Below are positions 25,610 to 34,981 of a DNA stretch of 64,000 bases, in pieces. The DNA is taken from assembly GCA_905182905.1 (NCBI GenBank), contig CAJJDH010000013.1, positions 89,474 through 153,473 on the forward strand, read 5' to 3'. The first letter of the stretch is position 1. Every line of letters starts with the position of its first letter. Below the pieces are notes generated by a model, which saw nothing but the letters and a program-made list of their open reading frames with translations, did not search any database and had not been told where the DNA came from. Source of the stretch: a marine gamma proteobacterium HTCC2089. GTDB lineage: Bacteria > Pseudomonadota > Gammaproteobacteria > Pseudomonadales > Azotimanducaceae. A program made the translations under genes and the position numbers.

Positions 25610-27163
25610 ATGACTAATGGAGTCTTTGCAGACCTTGGCCTGCACAGTAGCTTTTGCGAAACCGTAACCGAATTAGGTTTCACCGAACCCAGCGACATTC
25701 AAAAAGCGGCAATACCCGATGTCTTAGCAGGCAGAGACTTGTTAGGAATTGCACAGACCGGCACGGGTAAAACTGCGGCGTTCGGTTTGCCACTGCTGCA
25801 AAATCTAATTAAGGCTGCGGCAGCAAACAAAGCAAAAATGCGCTGCACCCCTCGTCACCCACGCGCACTGATTCTTGCGCCTACTCGCGAACTAGCGATT
25901 CAAATTCACGAAGAGCTTGGCAAACTTGCAGGCAACACAAAAATGAATTTTGCCTGCGTTATTGGCGGGGTTAATCAAAACCCACAAGTTAAGAAGTTAC
26001 GCATGGGCGTGGATATATTGGTTGCTGCACCGGGTCGGCTGTTAGATCTAATGAATCAAGGCCACGTAACCCTTAGCGAAACTCAATTCTTAGTTTTAGA
26101 TGAATGCGACCGACTGTTGGATATGGGCTTTATTCCAGACGTACGCAGAATTGTTGGAGCAATGCCAAAGCAACGCCAGACTCTACTGTTTTCAGCTACC
26201 ATGCCTACCGAAATTGGTCGCCTAGCAAAAGAAATCTTAGACGAACCCGTTCGTGTGGACGTATCTCCAAAAGAAGTTACGGTAGCAAAAATTGATCAGC
26301 GCGCAGTTATGGTTAGCACACCAAACAAGCGGGTGGTACTCGAGCACTTACTTAGAGACAAGGACCTTGTTCGGGCCATTGTATTTACGCGTACAAAACA
26401 CGGTGCTAATAAAGTTGCTAAGCAACTCAACGGTGCTGGTTTTGTAGCTGAAGTGATTCACGGCAATAAAACTCAAGCCGCAAGACAGCGCGCGCTGGAG
26501 AACTTTAAGAACGGTAATTCTTGGATCTTAGTTGCCACAGACATTGCTGCAAGAGGCATCGATGTCAGTGACGTTTCACATGTATTTAACTATGAACTGC
26601 CCCACGAGCCAGAAAGTTATGTACATCGCATTGGTCGAACTGCGCGTGCAGGCGCAAAGGGCATTGCCTGGGCATTAGTTGACGCAGCAGAAGTCAGCCG
26701 CCTCAGGGCTGTTGAACGCTTAACCAAACGCAAAGTTGATGTGGTTAAACTCGACATTGAGCTACCCAACAAGACTTCTAAGCCAACAGAAGATAGTGAG
26801 CGCGCAGAGCGACGTCAGGGCCAGCAGCGCAGCCGTCGGCCCGGACAAGGAAGCACCCAAGGTCAAGGTCAAAACCAAGGTGGTAGCCATCGCAGTCGCC
26901 GTCGCAGTAGCGGCAAACCTGGGCAGGGAGGCAACTCTACAGGAAACAGTAATGGTAACCGCAGAAGTGGCGAAGCTCAGGCTCAAGGCTCGGAAAATCC
27001 CGCAAACAATAACCGCAGTAGCAACGTTAACGGCAACACACTGACCAGTACTAACGAAAACGTTAGTCCATATGGTCGCGTTGGACCACGTGCAGGTTCA
27101 AGCAGCGATGGTGGACGTGGCGGCGGTGGCACGCCAAGACGACGACGCAACCCAGCACGTTAG
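25610..27163 (+). CDS. DEAD-box RNA helicase, RhlE-like, with a DECD motif II
   Basis: 517 residues. Helicase core motifs in order: Q motif FTEPSDIQKAAIPD, motif I AQTGTGKT, Ia PTRELAIQ, II DECD (VLDECDRLLDMGF), III SAT (FSATMP), V VATDIAARGIDVSD and VI HRIGRTARAG. Motif II is normally DEAD; here the codons read GAT GAA TGC GAC. The C-terminal ~125 residues are low-complexity, rich in Arg, Gly, Asn and Gln (RRQGQQRSRRPGQG and later), typical of RNA-binding tails of RhlE-type helicases. The ATG at 25610 has AGGAAAA. It converges on dbpA. A role in ribosome assembly or RNA decay, perhaps in the cold, is inferred from the family. Confidence 0.92.
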   Translation: MTNGVFADLGLHSSFCETVTELGFTEPSDIQKAAIPDVLAGRDLLGIAQTGTGKTAAFGLPLLQNLIKAAAANKAKMRCTPRHPRALILAPTRELAIQIHEELGKLAGNTKMNFACVIGGVNQNPQVKKLRMGVDILVAAPGRLLDLMNQGHVTLSETQFLVLDECDRLLDMGFIPDVRRIVGAMPKQRQTLLFSATMPTEIGRLAKEILDEPVRVDVSPKEVTVAKIDQRAVMVSTPNKRVVLEHLLRDKDLVRAIVFTRTKHGANKVAKQLNGAGFVAEVIHGNKTQAARQRALENFKNGNSWILVATDIAARGIDVSDVSHVFNYELPHEPESYVHRIGRTARAGAKGIAWALVDAAEVSRLRAVERLTKRKVDVVKLDIELPNKTSKPTEDSERAERRQGQQRSRRPGQGSTQGQGQNQGGSHRSRRRSSGKPGQGGNSTGNSNGNRRSGEAQAQGSENPANNNRSSNVNGNTLTSTNENVSPYGRVGPRAGSSSDGGRGGGGTPRRRRNPAR

Positions 27164-27200
27164 ACGCTGGCTGTAACTTCAAATCGTTGCAGCCTAACAT

Positions 27201-27221
27201 CCGGCCTACCTGCGAGGCCGG
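27201..27221. terminator. Hairpin between convergent helicase genes
   Basis: CCGGCCT and AGGCCGG form a perfect 7-bp GC-rich stem with a 7-base loop in the 90-base gap between two converging genes. It has no T-run on either side. The position suits a shared terminator, but the form is incomplete. Confidence 0.4.
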
Positions 27222-27253
27222 TGCTGTACAAGGCTCGCTAGTACTTGTTGGCT

Positions 27254-28678
27254 CTAACCAACTCCGCGAGCACGATACTGCCGGCCCTTAATCTTCGCCC
27301 CATTTAGCAAGTTCAAGGCTGCGGGCGTGACATCGCGACGAATAGCCACATAAGTCAAATTATCCATCAAATCGATTTTGCCAACGGCATCACCAGGCAC
27401 AGTTTTGTCTGCAGTAAGCGCACCTAAGATATCCCCAGGGCGTAATTTACTGCGACGACCACCATTGATTTCAACTGTATAGACACCCGGCCTTCGTAGA
27501 CCTTCGCCTTCCTCATCCGCGTCCAACACTTCAGGCAAATCAGCAGGCACTTCCCACAACTGCATGGCCTTTCCTTCAGAAAATTCTTCCACCGCACTCA
27601 ACCGTGACATCTCTCTGTCTGCGACTAAGCTAATAGCTACACCCTGCTTACCTGCTCTGGCAGTACGACCAATTCGGTGTATGTAGACTTCGGCATGAGT
27701 TGGCAATTCGAAATTGAACACGCCGTCAACGTTATCAATGTCTAATCCGCGAGCGGCAACATCTGTAGCAACCAATACATTGGCGCTACCATTAGCAAAC
27801 CGCACCAAAGTTTGATTGCGCTCAAACTGCTCTAAATCTCCGTGCAGTGCGACCGCGTCCAAACCCGCAGCAACCAATGTTTCGCACACGTGAGCGCAGT
27901 CAATCTTGGTGTTACAAAAGACCAGGTTCAGTGCTCCACCCCAAACCCGCATGGCAGCCAACAATGGTTGAACTCGGTCGTGTCTGTCTACTGGCAACCA
28001 ATACTCTCCGATCTCTGGCTTATTATCTTCTTGGGTCACATTGATATGAATTGTGTCTTTACCCATAACCCGACGAATAGATTTAACCCCATCTGGGTAG
28101 GTCGCAGAGAAAAGTAAATTTTGTCGCGTCGGCGGCATATAGCTGAGTATTTCTTGAATCTCGTCCTCAAACCCCATATCTAACATGCGATCTGCTTCGT
28201 CTAACACCAAAGTATCAATACTCAGAAGGTGCAGGGTTTGTTTATTCAGATGCTTAAGTACTCGACCAGGCGTACCCACAATAATATGCGCACTACGAGA
28301 TAACGAACCAATCTGGGGACCCAAGGGCACACCACCACATAAGGTAAGCACTTTGGTATTACTGATTTGCGCGGCCAAACTACGCATAGTTTGCGCCACC
28401 TGCTCCGCAAGTTCCCGAGTTGGACACAAAATCAGAGCCTGCACATGAAAAGCTTTAGCGTCTATCTTCTGCAAGCAACCCAACGCGAACGCAGCGGTTT
28501 TACCACTACCCGTACTGGCTTGAGCGACCACATCTCGACCTTCCAGTATTTTCGGTAACGCAGCAGCTTGCACCGCTGTCATGGTGTTGAATTTAATAAC
28601 TTCTAACTGAGTTTGTAACTCTGGGCGAAGCGGCAGGCCGGTAAATTTATCCGGGAGAATATATTGGTTTTCTGTCAT
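27254..28678 (-). CDS. dbpA: ATP-dependent RNA helicase DbpA
   Basis: 474 residues with standard DEAD-box motifs: ASTGSGKT (I), PTRELAEQ (Ia), DEAD (VLDEADRMLDMGF), SAT, VATDVAARGLDIDN and HRIGRTARAG. The last ~75 residues (GRRSKLRPGDILGALTAD, then KIDLMDNLTYVAIRRD) form the DbpA-specific RRM-like domain that recognises helix 92 of 23S rRNA. This distinguishes it from the neighbouring RhlE-like helicase and supports a role in 50S subunit assembly. Length matches E. coli DbpA (about 457). Confidence 0.93.
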   Translation of the reverse strand: MTENQYILPDKFTGLPLRPELQTQLEVIKFNTMTAVQAAALPKILEGRDVVAQASTGSGKTAAFALGCLQKIDAKAFHVQALILCPTRELAEQVAQTMRSLAAQISNTKVLTLCGGVPLGPQIGSLSRSAHIIVGTPGRVLKHLNKQTLHLLSIDTLVLDEADRMLDMGFEDEIQEILSYMPPTRQNLLFSATYPDGVKSIRRVMGKDTIHINVTQEDNKPEIGEYWLPVDRHDRVQPLLAAMRVWGGALNLVFCNTKIDCAHVCETLVAAGLDAVALHGDLEQFERNQTLVRFANGSANVLVATDVAARGLDIDNVDGVFNFELPTHAEVYIHRIGRTARAGKQGVAISLVADREMSRLSAVEEFSEGKAMQLWEVPADLPEVLDADEEGEGLRRPGVYTVEINGGRRSKLRPGDILGALTADKTVPGDAVGKIDLMDNLTYVAIRRDVTPAALNLLNGAKIKGRQYRARGVG

Positions 28679-28729
28679 CGCGGAAGTATAGGCCGTAGCT
28701 ACCTAATTCCCAGTGTTTTAACAGATAAC

Positions 28730-30235
28730 TTAGGAATAAGTGTTGGTTTTTAGAAATTCTTCCGCTGCAGGGAAGATTATCTCTCTACGCTCATCGCTCA
28801 AGCGGTCTAAAGCCCTGGGCATCAGCGCCAAACGCGGGTTTTGCGCAAAGAACTCACGATTCTTTTCAATAAAACGCCAATACAAGCCATCTACCACGTT
28901 GCACCATGGACCTTTGGGGTAGTTGCTCATCTTAAGCAAATAGTTAGAACCACAAATATAGGGTTTAGTGGCAAAAATACCTCCGTCGCTAAAGATACCC
29001 ATGCCATAAATATTTGGACCCATTACCCATGACGCAGAATCCACATACATTTCCATAAACCAACGATGGGCGGCCTTGGGCTCTATTTCGCATAACGTCA
29101 TGAGGTTTGCGACAACCATCAGTCGGGGAATGTGGTGGGACCAACCCATTCGCTGTGCGGTCTCAATACAGTCATCCAAGGGCACGATACCCGTGCTGGC
29201 ATCGTACCAACCCGGTGTTAGTTGCCTGTGATGGGACCAATAGTTTTTGCTCGCCTGCTCGGCGCTAAAGTTTTGATAAATACCTCTTACAAACTCGCGC
29301 CAACCCATTATCTGGCGAATAAAACCTTCCAAGCTTTGCAACGGAATATCGCGTGTTTGCGCGGCAGTAGTAACACGCTGCAAAACTTCACTCGGAACCA
29401 ATAACCCAATATTCATGAGAGGACTGAGGACACTGTGAAAAACTGTATCCGAGCGCGTATGCATTGCGTCTTCATAAGGGCCAAAATCAATTAGTCTGTG
29501 CGCTATAAAATCATCTAACCAAACAAGAGCACCCTCTCGGGTAGTAGGCCACGCAAAGTCGTCTGCACTCCCAGGGTGTTGTGCAAAGTGCTCTTTCACC
29601 AATTCTACGATTGTGTCGAGATGGTTGTTGTGAACAATGGCTGGCAGTTGTGGCGGGAACACGTCTTTGGGTAATTTTTTTCGGTTGTCCGCGTCAAAAC
29701 TCCACTGACCACCAACAGGCTTGCCCTCTGGGGTCATCAAACTATTTGATCTGATTCTTTCAGCCTTATAAAAAGCGGCCATTTGCGGCTTTTTACGACC
29801 TTTAAGAAAACTCTCAAAACGTTGCCTGTCACACAGAAACATTGGCGAGGCAATTTCCTTAGCGACAATGTCGGCGCTAGATAAAGCCTTTGCTAAATTG
29901 GTCTGGGCAGCTTTACCTTCAACCTCAAAATGCAGAAGCTCGGTGTAATTATTAGTTTGAAAGCAATCAACAAGAGCGTCGTTAATCGCCACCTGGCAAT
30001 CTAAATTGAGCTTTGTGTAATGCACTTGTAAGCCAACCGCACGCAGTTCATCTGCATAAGCTCGCATGGCTGCCAATATCAGCACTATCTTTTGTTGGTG
30101 GTATTTAAAATGGCTGCAAAGAAAATAGTCCTCAGCCATAAATATTCCCGTTGGATTCAGCGCAAGCACTTGGTCAACGGGAAACAACTGATTACCCAAG
30201 ATAAATAGCAGGGTGTTAGGCGCTTTGGCGACCAT
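28730..30235 (-). CDS. Cryptochrome/photolyase-related protein (FeS-BCP / bacterial (6-4) photolyase family), lacking the central Fe-S CxxC
   Basis: 501-residue flavoprotein of the deoxyribodipyrimidine photolyase-related family. The N-terminal LLFILGNQLFP is characteristic, and the His-His pair used in (6-4) photoproduct repair is present (WSHHIPRLM). The C-terminal helical domain has WVMGPNIYGMGIFSDGG and KPYICGSNYLLKMSNY. Family members carry a [4Fe-4S] cluster on four cysteines. Here the first (Cys356, DDCIETA) and last (Cys445, WCNVVDGLYW) align, but the expected CxxC after MSNY reads PKGP at 440-443 and the loop is shorter by about ten residues. A cluster is thus unlikely or differently bound. 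The ATG at 30235 has GAGGAAT. Confidence 0.88.
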   Translation of the reverse strand: MVAKAPNTLLFILGNQLFPVDQVLALNPTGIFMAEDYFLCSHFKYHQQKIVLILAAMRAYADELRAVGLQVHYTKLNLDCQVAINDALVDCFQTNNYTELLHFEVEGKAAQTNLAKALSSADIVAKEIASPMFLCDRQRFESFLKGRKKPQMAAFYKAERIRSNSLMTPEGKPVGGQWSFDADNRKKLPKDVFPPQLPAIVHNNHLDTIVELVKEHFAQHPGSADDFAWPTTREGALVWLDDFIAHRLIDFGPYEDAMHTRSDTVFHSVLSPLMNIGLLVPSEVLQRVTTAAQTRDIPLQSLEGFIRQIMGWREFVRGIYQNFSAEQASKNYWSHHRQLTPGWYDASTGIVPLDDCIETAQRMGWSHHIPRLMVVANLMTLCEIEPKAAHRWFMEMYVDSASWVMGPNIYGMGIFSDGGIFATKPYICGSNYLLKMSNYPKGPWCNVVDGLYWRFIEKNREFFAQNPRLALMPRALDRLSDERREIIFPAAEEFLKTNTYS

Positions 30236-30474
30236 ACAAATTCCTCAATGAATTACCAATTTCTAACTTAGTAATGCGCGACTTTAAGCATCGCGTCGCA
30301 AATTCCGCCGCATTTTGATGGATCCAAACGGTAGTTTTTACTCCGCAGTCACATCAAAAAGTGCAAACAAATAGTTCACATTTGTAAAAATTTGACCGTA
30401 AGAGTATTCGAGTTCGGGTGAACGTGCAGTGAAGAGTAATTGCCTGCTGAGCCGAAAACCTTGCCGAGGTTAGC

Positions 30475-30927
30475 TTATTTACTGCCGTTAGCGTTGCGTG
30501 GACCGAACAAACGCACCAAAGGCAACCACAACGGCTTGAAGGGTACTTTTGCCTCAACTAGTCCTTGCTCGTAGATTTCATAGATCTGCACAGGATTCAT
30601 AGACAGTTGTTTGCGATACTCAAGCAAAACAGCTCGTACAAGGGAATATTCGGTTGTCCAGGGTTGCCCGTAAACGAAATGACTGTCTATAGGACCCATA
30701 CGAAAAAGACCGAAAAAGACCATCGGTGCATGTAATCCCATGCTAAACGAACGCCACTGGTAGCCTGGTTTCACATCGAGGACTGAATTCGCAACTACTA
30801 TCTTTTCATCTTCAAACTCGACCCCACTTAACGATTGGTGGGTGAATGAATACCACTGCACTACCTCATAACTAAATAAAGCAAATTTGCGTACTTTGAG
30901 ACCTAGTCCTCCCAGATTGAGACTCAC
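30475..30927 (-). CDS. Protein of unknown function
   Basis: 150 residues from a GTG at 30927 with GGAAG upstream. It begins SLNLGGLGLKVRKFALFSYEVVQWYSF and ends in a basic tail. No membrane segment or known motif stands out; Trp/Phe content is high (GYQWRSFSMGLHAPMVFFGLF) and the second half is helical (SLVRAVLLEYRKQLSMNPVQIYEIYEQGL). I do not recognise the family. It is 62 bases downstream of the iron permease on the same strand and may be its last cistron, or an independent gene. Codon use looks like its neighbours. Confidence 0.55.
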   Translation of the reverse strand: MSLNLGGLGLKVRKFALFSYEVVQWYSFTHQSLSGVEFEDEKIVVANSVLDVKPGYQWRSFSMGLHAPMVFFGLFRMGPIDSHFVYGQPWTTEYSLVRAVLLEYRKQLSMNPVQIYEIYEQGLVEAKVPFKPLWLPLVRLFGPRNANGSK

Positions 30928-30989
30928 GAGCTTCCACTTTTGATTGACAGACCTTCATTTTACCCTTGTTAAGGCACGCAATCTAAGAA

Positions 30990-32639
30990 TCATTCAGGAT
31001 TCTTCATCGATTTTGTAACCAATATCATTACAGTGGGAATTAGACTCAACAAAATGATGCTCAAGGCTGCCGTTGAAGCCTCAGCAAGGCGCTCATCGGC
31101 GGCTAGTCTAAAAACTCTAGTTGCTAGGGTTTCAAAGTTGAACGGCCGCATAATCAGCGTTGCCGGCAGTTCTTTCATCACATCAATAAAAACTAATAGA
31201 AGACCCGTCAAAACCGCCGGTCTGAGTAAAGGAAGGTGGATTGCACTAAGCACCCGGCTTGGAGTGGCGCCCAGGCTGCGCGCTGCCGCGTCGAGGTTAT
31301 AATGCAACGCAGCCATACCCATATGACTGCTGTTATAGGCAACAGTCAAAAAACGCGCCACATAGACAAAAATCAAACCGGCTACAGTGCCCGTTATAAA
31401 AAGCCCGCCTACGATCTCAAAATTATCGCGTAAAAACCCACTCAATGCCCGATCAAGAAATGTTAGAGGCACAAGTAGCCCCACCGCCAATACCATGCCG
31501 GGTATTGCATAGCCTAATGTCGCGGTACGCACAGCGAGTTTGACACCCGTACTGGCTCGCAGACGTTGTGCGTAGTTCAGCCACAGTGCGGCCAAAGCAC
31601 AGAGAATTGCTGCAATGCCGGCCACATACACGCTGTTAAATAACAACTCGGAGAAGCCTTTGCCGATCATGGGATCACCCTCCAACAGCGCATGATTAAG
31701 CAGTACGGCAAAAGGCAAAACAAAGCCCAGCAATACAGGTACGGTGCAGGTTATGGTAGCGCCAATGGCTTTTACACCGGTGAGCGGTACGAGTTCAGTA
31801 GGCGTGCTCCTACTTACCGGATTGAAGTGTTGCCCACGCCGAGCGAATTGTTCGGCTACAACCAATAGCGCAACGATTACAAACAGCCATCCTGCCAATT
31901 GTAGTGCAGCTGAATGCTCGCCCATGGCGTACCAAGTACGAAAGATACCAGAGGTAAAAGTAGGTACTCCGAAGTGCTCGACCACGCCGTAATCTGCGAC
32001 GGTCTCCATGAGCACTAGGGCTATGCCGCCGGCAATCGCCGGCCTAGCTACAGGCAAGGCAACGCGCCAGAATACGCGCTTACTGTCAGCGCCCAGCACA
32101 CGAGCAGTTTCATGCAGCGCCACCGACTGCTGCATAAAACTGGACCGAGCAAGTAGATAAATATATGGGTAGAGCACCAGGGCAATGACAAAACCTGCGC
32201 CACCTAAGGAGCGAATCGACGGGAAGTAGTATTCGCCTCCTTGGAGATCAAATGCGGTGCGCAAAAAGCCTTGTACCGGACCGGCAAACTCAAAAAGGTC
32301 AGCGTAAACATAACCCACTACATACGCTGGCGCCGCCAAAGGAAGGACTAGCGCAGGAGTTAAAATCTTACTTAAAGGAAAACTAAAATTTGCGCTCAAC
32401 CAAGCAGTACCGACTCCAATAATAGTTGCCACGGAGCCGACCAAGGCCATCAGCGCAAAGGTGTTGTATAAGTAGGTAGGCAATACAGTCTGGCGGATAT
32501 GCACCCATACATCACCGCTTTCACTACTAACGTCCAAGGGCAGGAACAGCGAATACAGCAAAACACCAATGGGCAGAGCCACTGGAATAGCGATCAGTAA
32601 CACACCCGACATCCAAATCGGCGAATGATTTTGCGTCAA
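30990..32639 (-). CDS. fbpB: Ferric iron ABC transporter permease (FbpB/AfuB type, fused)
   Basis: 549-residue inner-membrane protein with about 12 hydrophobic segments arranged as two homologous halves, as in FbpB. Two EAA loops dock onto the ATPase: ETARVLGADSKRVFWRVALP in the first half and ARSLGATPSRVLSAIHLPLL in the second. The predicted start is a TTG at 32639 with AGGGACG upstream; an in-frame ATG nine codons in is possible. It is divergent from the ATPase gene across 105 bases, unlike the usual fbpABC order in one operon. Confidence 0.88.
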   Translation of the reverse strand: MTQNHSPIWMSGVLLIAIPVALPIGVLLYSLFLPLDVSSESGDVWVHIRQTVLPTYLYNTFALMALVGSVATIIGVGTAWLSANFSFPLSKILTPALVLPLAAPAYVVGYVYADLFEFAGPVQGFLRTAFDLQGGEYYFPSIRSLGGAGFVIALVLYPYIYLLARSSFMQQSVALHETARVLGADSKRVFWRVALPVARPAIAGGIALVLMETVADYGVVEHFGVPTFTSGIFRTWYAMGEHSAALQLAGWLFVIVALLVVAEQFARRGQHFNPVSRSTPTELVPLTGVKAIGATITCTVPVLLGFVLPFAVLLNHALLEGDPMIGKGFSELLFNSVYVAGIAAILCALAALWLNYAQRLRASTGVKLAVRTATLGYAIPGMVLAVGLLVPLTFLDRALSGFLRDNFEIVGGLFITGTVAGLIFVYVARFLTVAYNSSHMGMAALHYNLDAAARSLGATPSRVLSAIHLPLLRPAVLTGLLLVFIDVMKELPATLIMRPFNFETLATRVFRLAADERLAEASTAALSIILLSLIPTVMILVTKSMKNPE

Positions 32640-32744
32640 ATTTCAACGTCCCTATTTTGTAAATACCATGCACGGCAACGGACATTAAGGCAGTATGCCC
32701 TTTGCTTTTAAACCTTTAAGAGAACTGCAAAAAGTACTTCAAAT

Positions 32745-33827
32745 ATGACGATAGCCTTTCGTGACATCAGCCATAAGTTCGGTAACCAAACCGCCCTCAG
32801 TAATATTGACCTAAACGTGACTGATGGCGAAATAGTCTGCATCTTAGGACCCTCTGGTAGCGGCAAAAGTACCCTACTACGCATAGCCGCAGGCCTAGAA
32901 CCGGTACAAAACGGTGCCATCTATCTTGGCGATCAACTCATGGCTGATGCATCTACTAACCCGCCACCAGAGCAACGGCCTATTGGCTTAGTCTTTCAGG
33001 ACCACGTGCTATTTCCACATCAGACCGTGGCGGAGAATATAGCATTTGGCCTACACAACCAAAGTAAAGCTCAGCGCCGAGTCACAGTAGAGGAACAGCT
33101 GGCCAGTGTAGATTTGGTCGATGTGGCGCAGCGCTACCCGCATACATTGTCAGGGGGACAACAACAGCGAGTGGCATTAATTCGCGCATTAGCCACTGAG
33201 CCCGCCGTAATGTTGCTAGACGAACCCTTCGCCAGTGTTGACACGCCACTGCGACGTAAACTACGTGAACAAGCGCGGCTCACGCTAAAAGCGGCGGGCA
33301 CGCCAACCCTGATGGTCACCCACGACCCGGAAGAAGCAATGGATATGGCTGATCGTATTTTGGTCTTAGTAGACGGCCAGGCAGTGCAATTGGGGACTCC
33401 CGAAGCGCTTTGGCGGTCACCAAAAAATGCATTTGTCGCCCAAACTATCGGTGGACTTCAATCTATCCAAGGCAGGGTATTTGGAGATCAGGTTCAAACC
33501 AATTTTGGCAATATTCCAATCAGCTGTGTCAATAACCGACAGGAACTGGAAATAAATTCTGGCGAAAGCGGCTTTCAAGGAGCAAGTGCGCTGTTAGAGG
33601 AAGGTGCTACCGTCACTCTCGGCATCCGCCCGCATACGTTGGAGTTAACGCCATCATCGGGCCCTGGAGTGATAAGCGACAAAAGATTCTTAGGCCAACG
33701 CTACTTAACCCTGGTTACAGTTGGTAGCGAGCAAATGCGGGTCGAGACCATTACCGAAAAGGTTCTGCCAATAGGCGCTTTAGTAGATATAAATTTTGCC
33801 TCCGTGGAAGCCATAATCTATAGTTAG
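32745..33827 (+). CDS. fbpC: Ferric iron ABC transporter ATP-binding protein (FbpC)
   Basis: 360 residues. Walker A GPSGSGKST is at 35-43, the Q-loop is in LVFQDHVLFPH, the signature is LSGGQQQRVAL, Walker B is VMLLDEPFASVD and the switch histidine is in MVTHDPEEAM. A C-terminal TOBE-like domain (from about residue 235) is present as in FbpC/PotA-type ATPases, including LGIRPHTLEL. It is followed after one base by a Fur-like box and then the binding-protein gene, so it probably shares promoters with it. Confidence 0.88.
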   Translation: MTIAFRDISHKFGNQTALSNIDLNVTDGEIVCILGPSGSGKSTLLRIAAGLEPVQNGAIYLGDQLMADASTNPPPEQRPIGLVFQDHVLFPHQTVAENIAFGLHNQSKAQRRVTVEEQLASVDLVDVAQRYPHTLSGGQQQRVALIRALATEPAVMLLDEPFASVDTPLRRKLREQARLTLKAAGTPTLMVTHDPEEAMDMADRILVLVDGQAVQLGTPEALWRSPKNAFVAQTIGGLQSIQGRVFGDQVQTNFGNIPISCVNNRQELEINSGESGFQGASALLEEGATVTLGIRPHTLELTPSSGPGVISDKRFLGQRYLTLVTVGSEQMRVETITEKVLPIGALVDINFASVEAIIYS

Positions 33828-33828
33828 A

Positions 33829-33843
33829 TGATAACCATTCTCA
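33829..33843. promoter_or_regulatory. Fur-box-like site between fbpC and fbpA
   Basis: TGATAACCATTCTCA matches the 7-1-7 Fur consensus TGATAATNATTATCA at 12 of the 14 defined positions. It starts one base after the fbpC stop and ends 16 bases before the fbpA start. That position would let iron-loaded Fur repress fbpA specifically. No comparable site is evident in the fbpB/fbpC divergent region. Confidence 0.65.
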
Positions 33844-33859
33844 TTTAGGCTAAATAATA

Positions 33860-34897
33860 GTGATTTACCCAACAATACAAACTTCAGTTCGAATATGCGC
33901 CGCGTTCATTATCCTACTTAGTTTGCTTGGACAGAACCTTGCCCATGCTAATGGCGAGGTTAATGTCTACTCCGCTCGCCACTACGATACAGATATGGCG
34001 TTATACGAGCACTTTACCAAGCTCACGGGAGTTAAAGTTAACTTGATTGAGGGTGGTAGCGATGCGTTGATCGAACGTATCGTTAATGAAGGCGAATTCA
34101 GTCCAGCCGATATGTTAATCACCGTAGATGCAGGTCGCATTTGGCGGGCTCAAGAAAAAGGCATTTTTCAGGCCATTGAATCTAAGACTATGAATGAGCG
34201 AGTGCCTGCCCATCTGCGCAACGCAGACGGCTTCTGGTATGGGCTTTCAAAACGCGCCAGAGTTATAGCATTCAACAAAAAGCGCGGCTTACCTATAGAA
34301 GTTAACAACTACGAAGACTTGGCGAACCCTGCTTTAGTCGGCCAAGTGTGTATGCGTACATCATCAAATATCTACAACTTGTCGCTAATGAGTGCGCTGA
34401 TAGAAGCCAGTGGCGAAACTGCCGCTGAAACTTGGGCCACTGGAGTGGTAGCCAATTTTGCCCGGTCACCCCAAGGCAACGATACCGCTCAGCTTAAAGC
34501 TGTTGCCGCTGGTGAGTGCGGAGTTACGATAGCGAACACTTACTACCTAGGGCGCATCCTAGGTTCTGAAAAAGCTCAAGACAAAGCTATTGCAGCAAGC
34601 TTGGGTGTGATTTTTCCAAACCAAGGTGAACGCGGTAGCCACGTTAATATCAGTGGGGCGGGCATCACCAAATACGCGCCGAACAAAGATAACGCTGTAC
34701 TCTTCTTGGAGTACCTAACAAGTGATTTTGCCCAACGACTGTTCGCCGAAGGCAACAATGAGTACCCGATTTTGGGCCCAGCCACTGGACCCGTGGCAAA
34801 GCTTGGTAGATTCAAAGAAGATAATGTAGATGTGCAGGTTTTAGGCCAACGCCAAGCCCAAGCGGTTAAAGTATACGACCGCTCCGGCTGGCAATAG
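33860..34897 (+). CDS. fbpA: Ferric iron ABC transporter substrate-binding protein (FbpA)
   Basis: 345-residue periplasmic protein of the iron-binding family. A signal peptide runs to about residue 30 (IILLSLLGQNLAHA, cleavage after AHA). The mature N-terminus GEVNVYSARHYDTD is typical, as is the adjacent tyrosine pair of the Fe(III) site in NTYYLGRIL. The start is a GTG at 33860 with a weak ribosome binding site. It carries Fe(III) to the FbpB/FbpC importer. Its position directly behind a Fur-like box supports iron control. Confidence 0.9.
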   Translation: MIYPTIQTSVRICAAFIILLSLLGQNLAHANGEVNVYSARHYDTDMALYEHFTKLTGVKVNLIEGGSDALIERIVNEGEFSPADMLITVDAGRIWRAQEKGIFQAIESKTMNERVPAHLRNADGFWYGLSKRARVIAFNKKRGLPIEVNNYEDLANPALVGQVCMRTSSNIYNLSLMSALIEASGETAAETWATGVVANFARSPQGNDTAQLKAVAAGECGVTIANTYYLGRILGSEKAQDKAIAASLGVIFPNQGERGSHVNISGAGITKYAPNKDNAVLFLEYLTSDFAQRLFAEGNNEYPILGPATGPVAKLGRFKEDNVDVQVLGQRQAQAVKVYDRSGWQ

Positions 34898-34981
34898 CGA
34901 TAGCTGACCGCCAACCACCAATTATTCTTACTGGCTGCCGCAGACCAGTTACACACTAAAACTAGATAGGAAATACCTTTA

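Noticed and set aside
28730..30235. Conventional class I/II photolyase
   Set aside because: The N-terminal LLFILGNQLFP and His-His pair fit the FeS-BCP family, not CPD photolyases.
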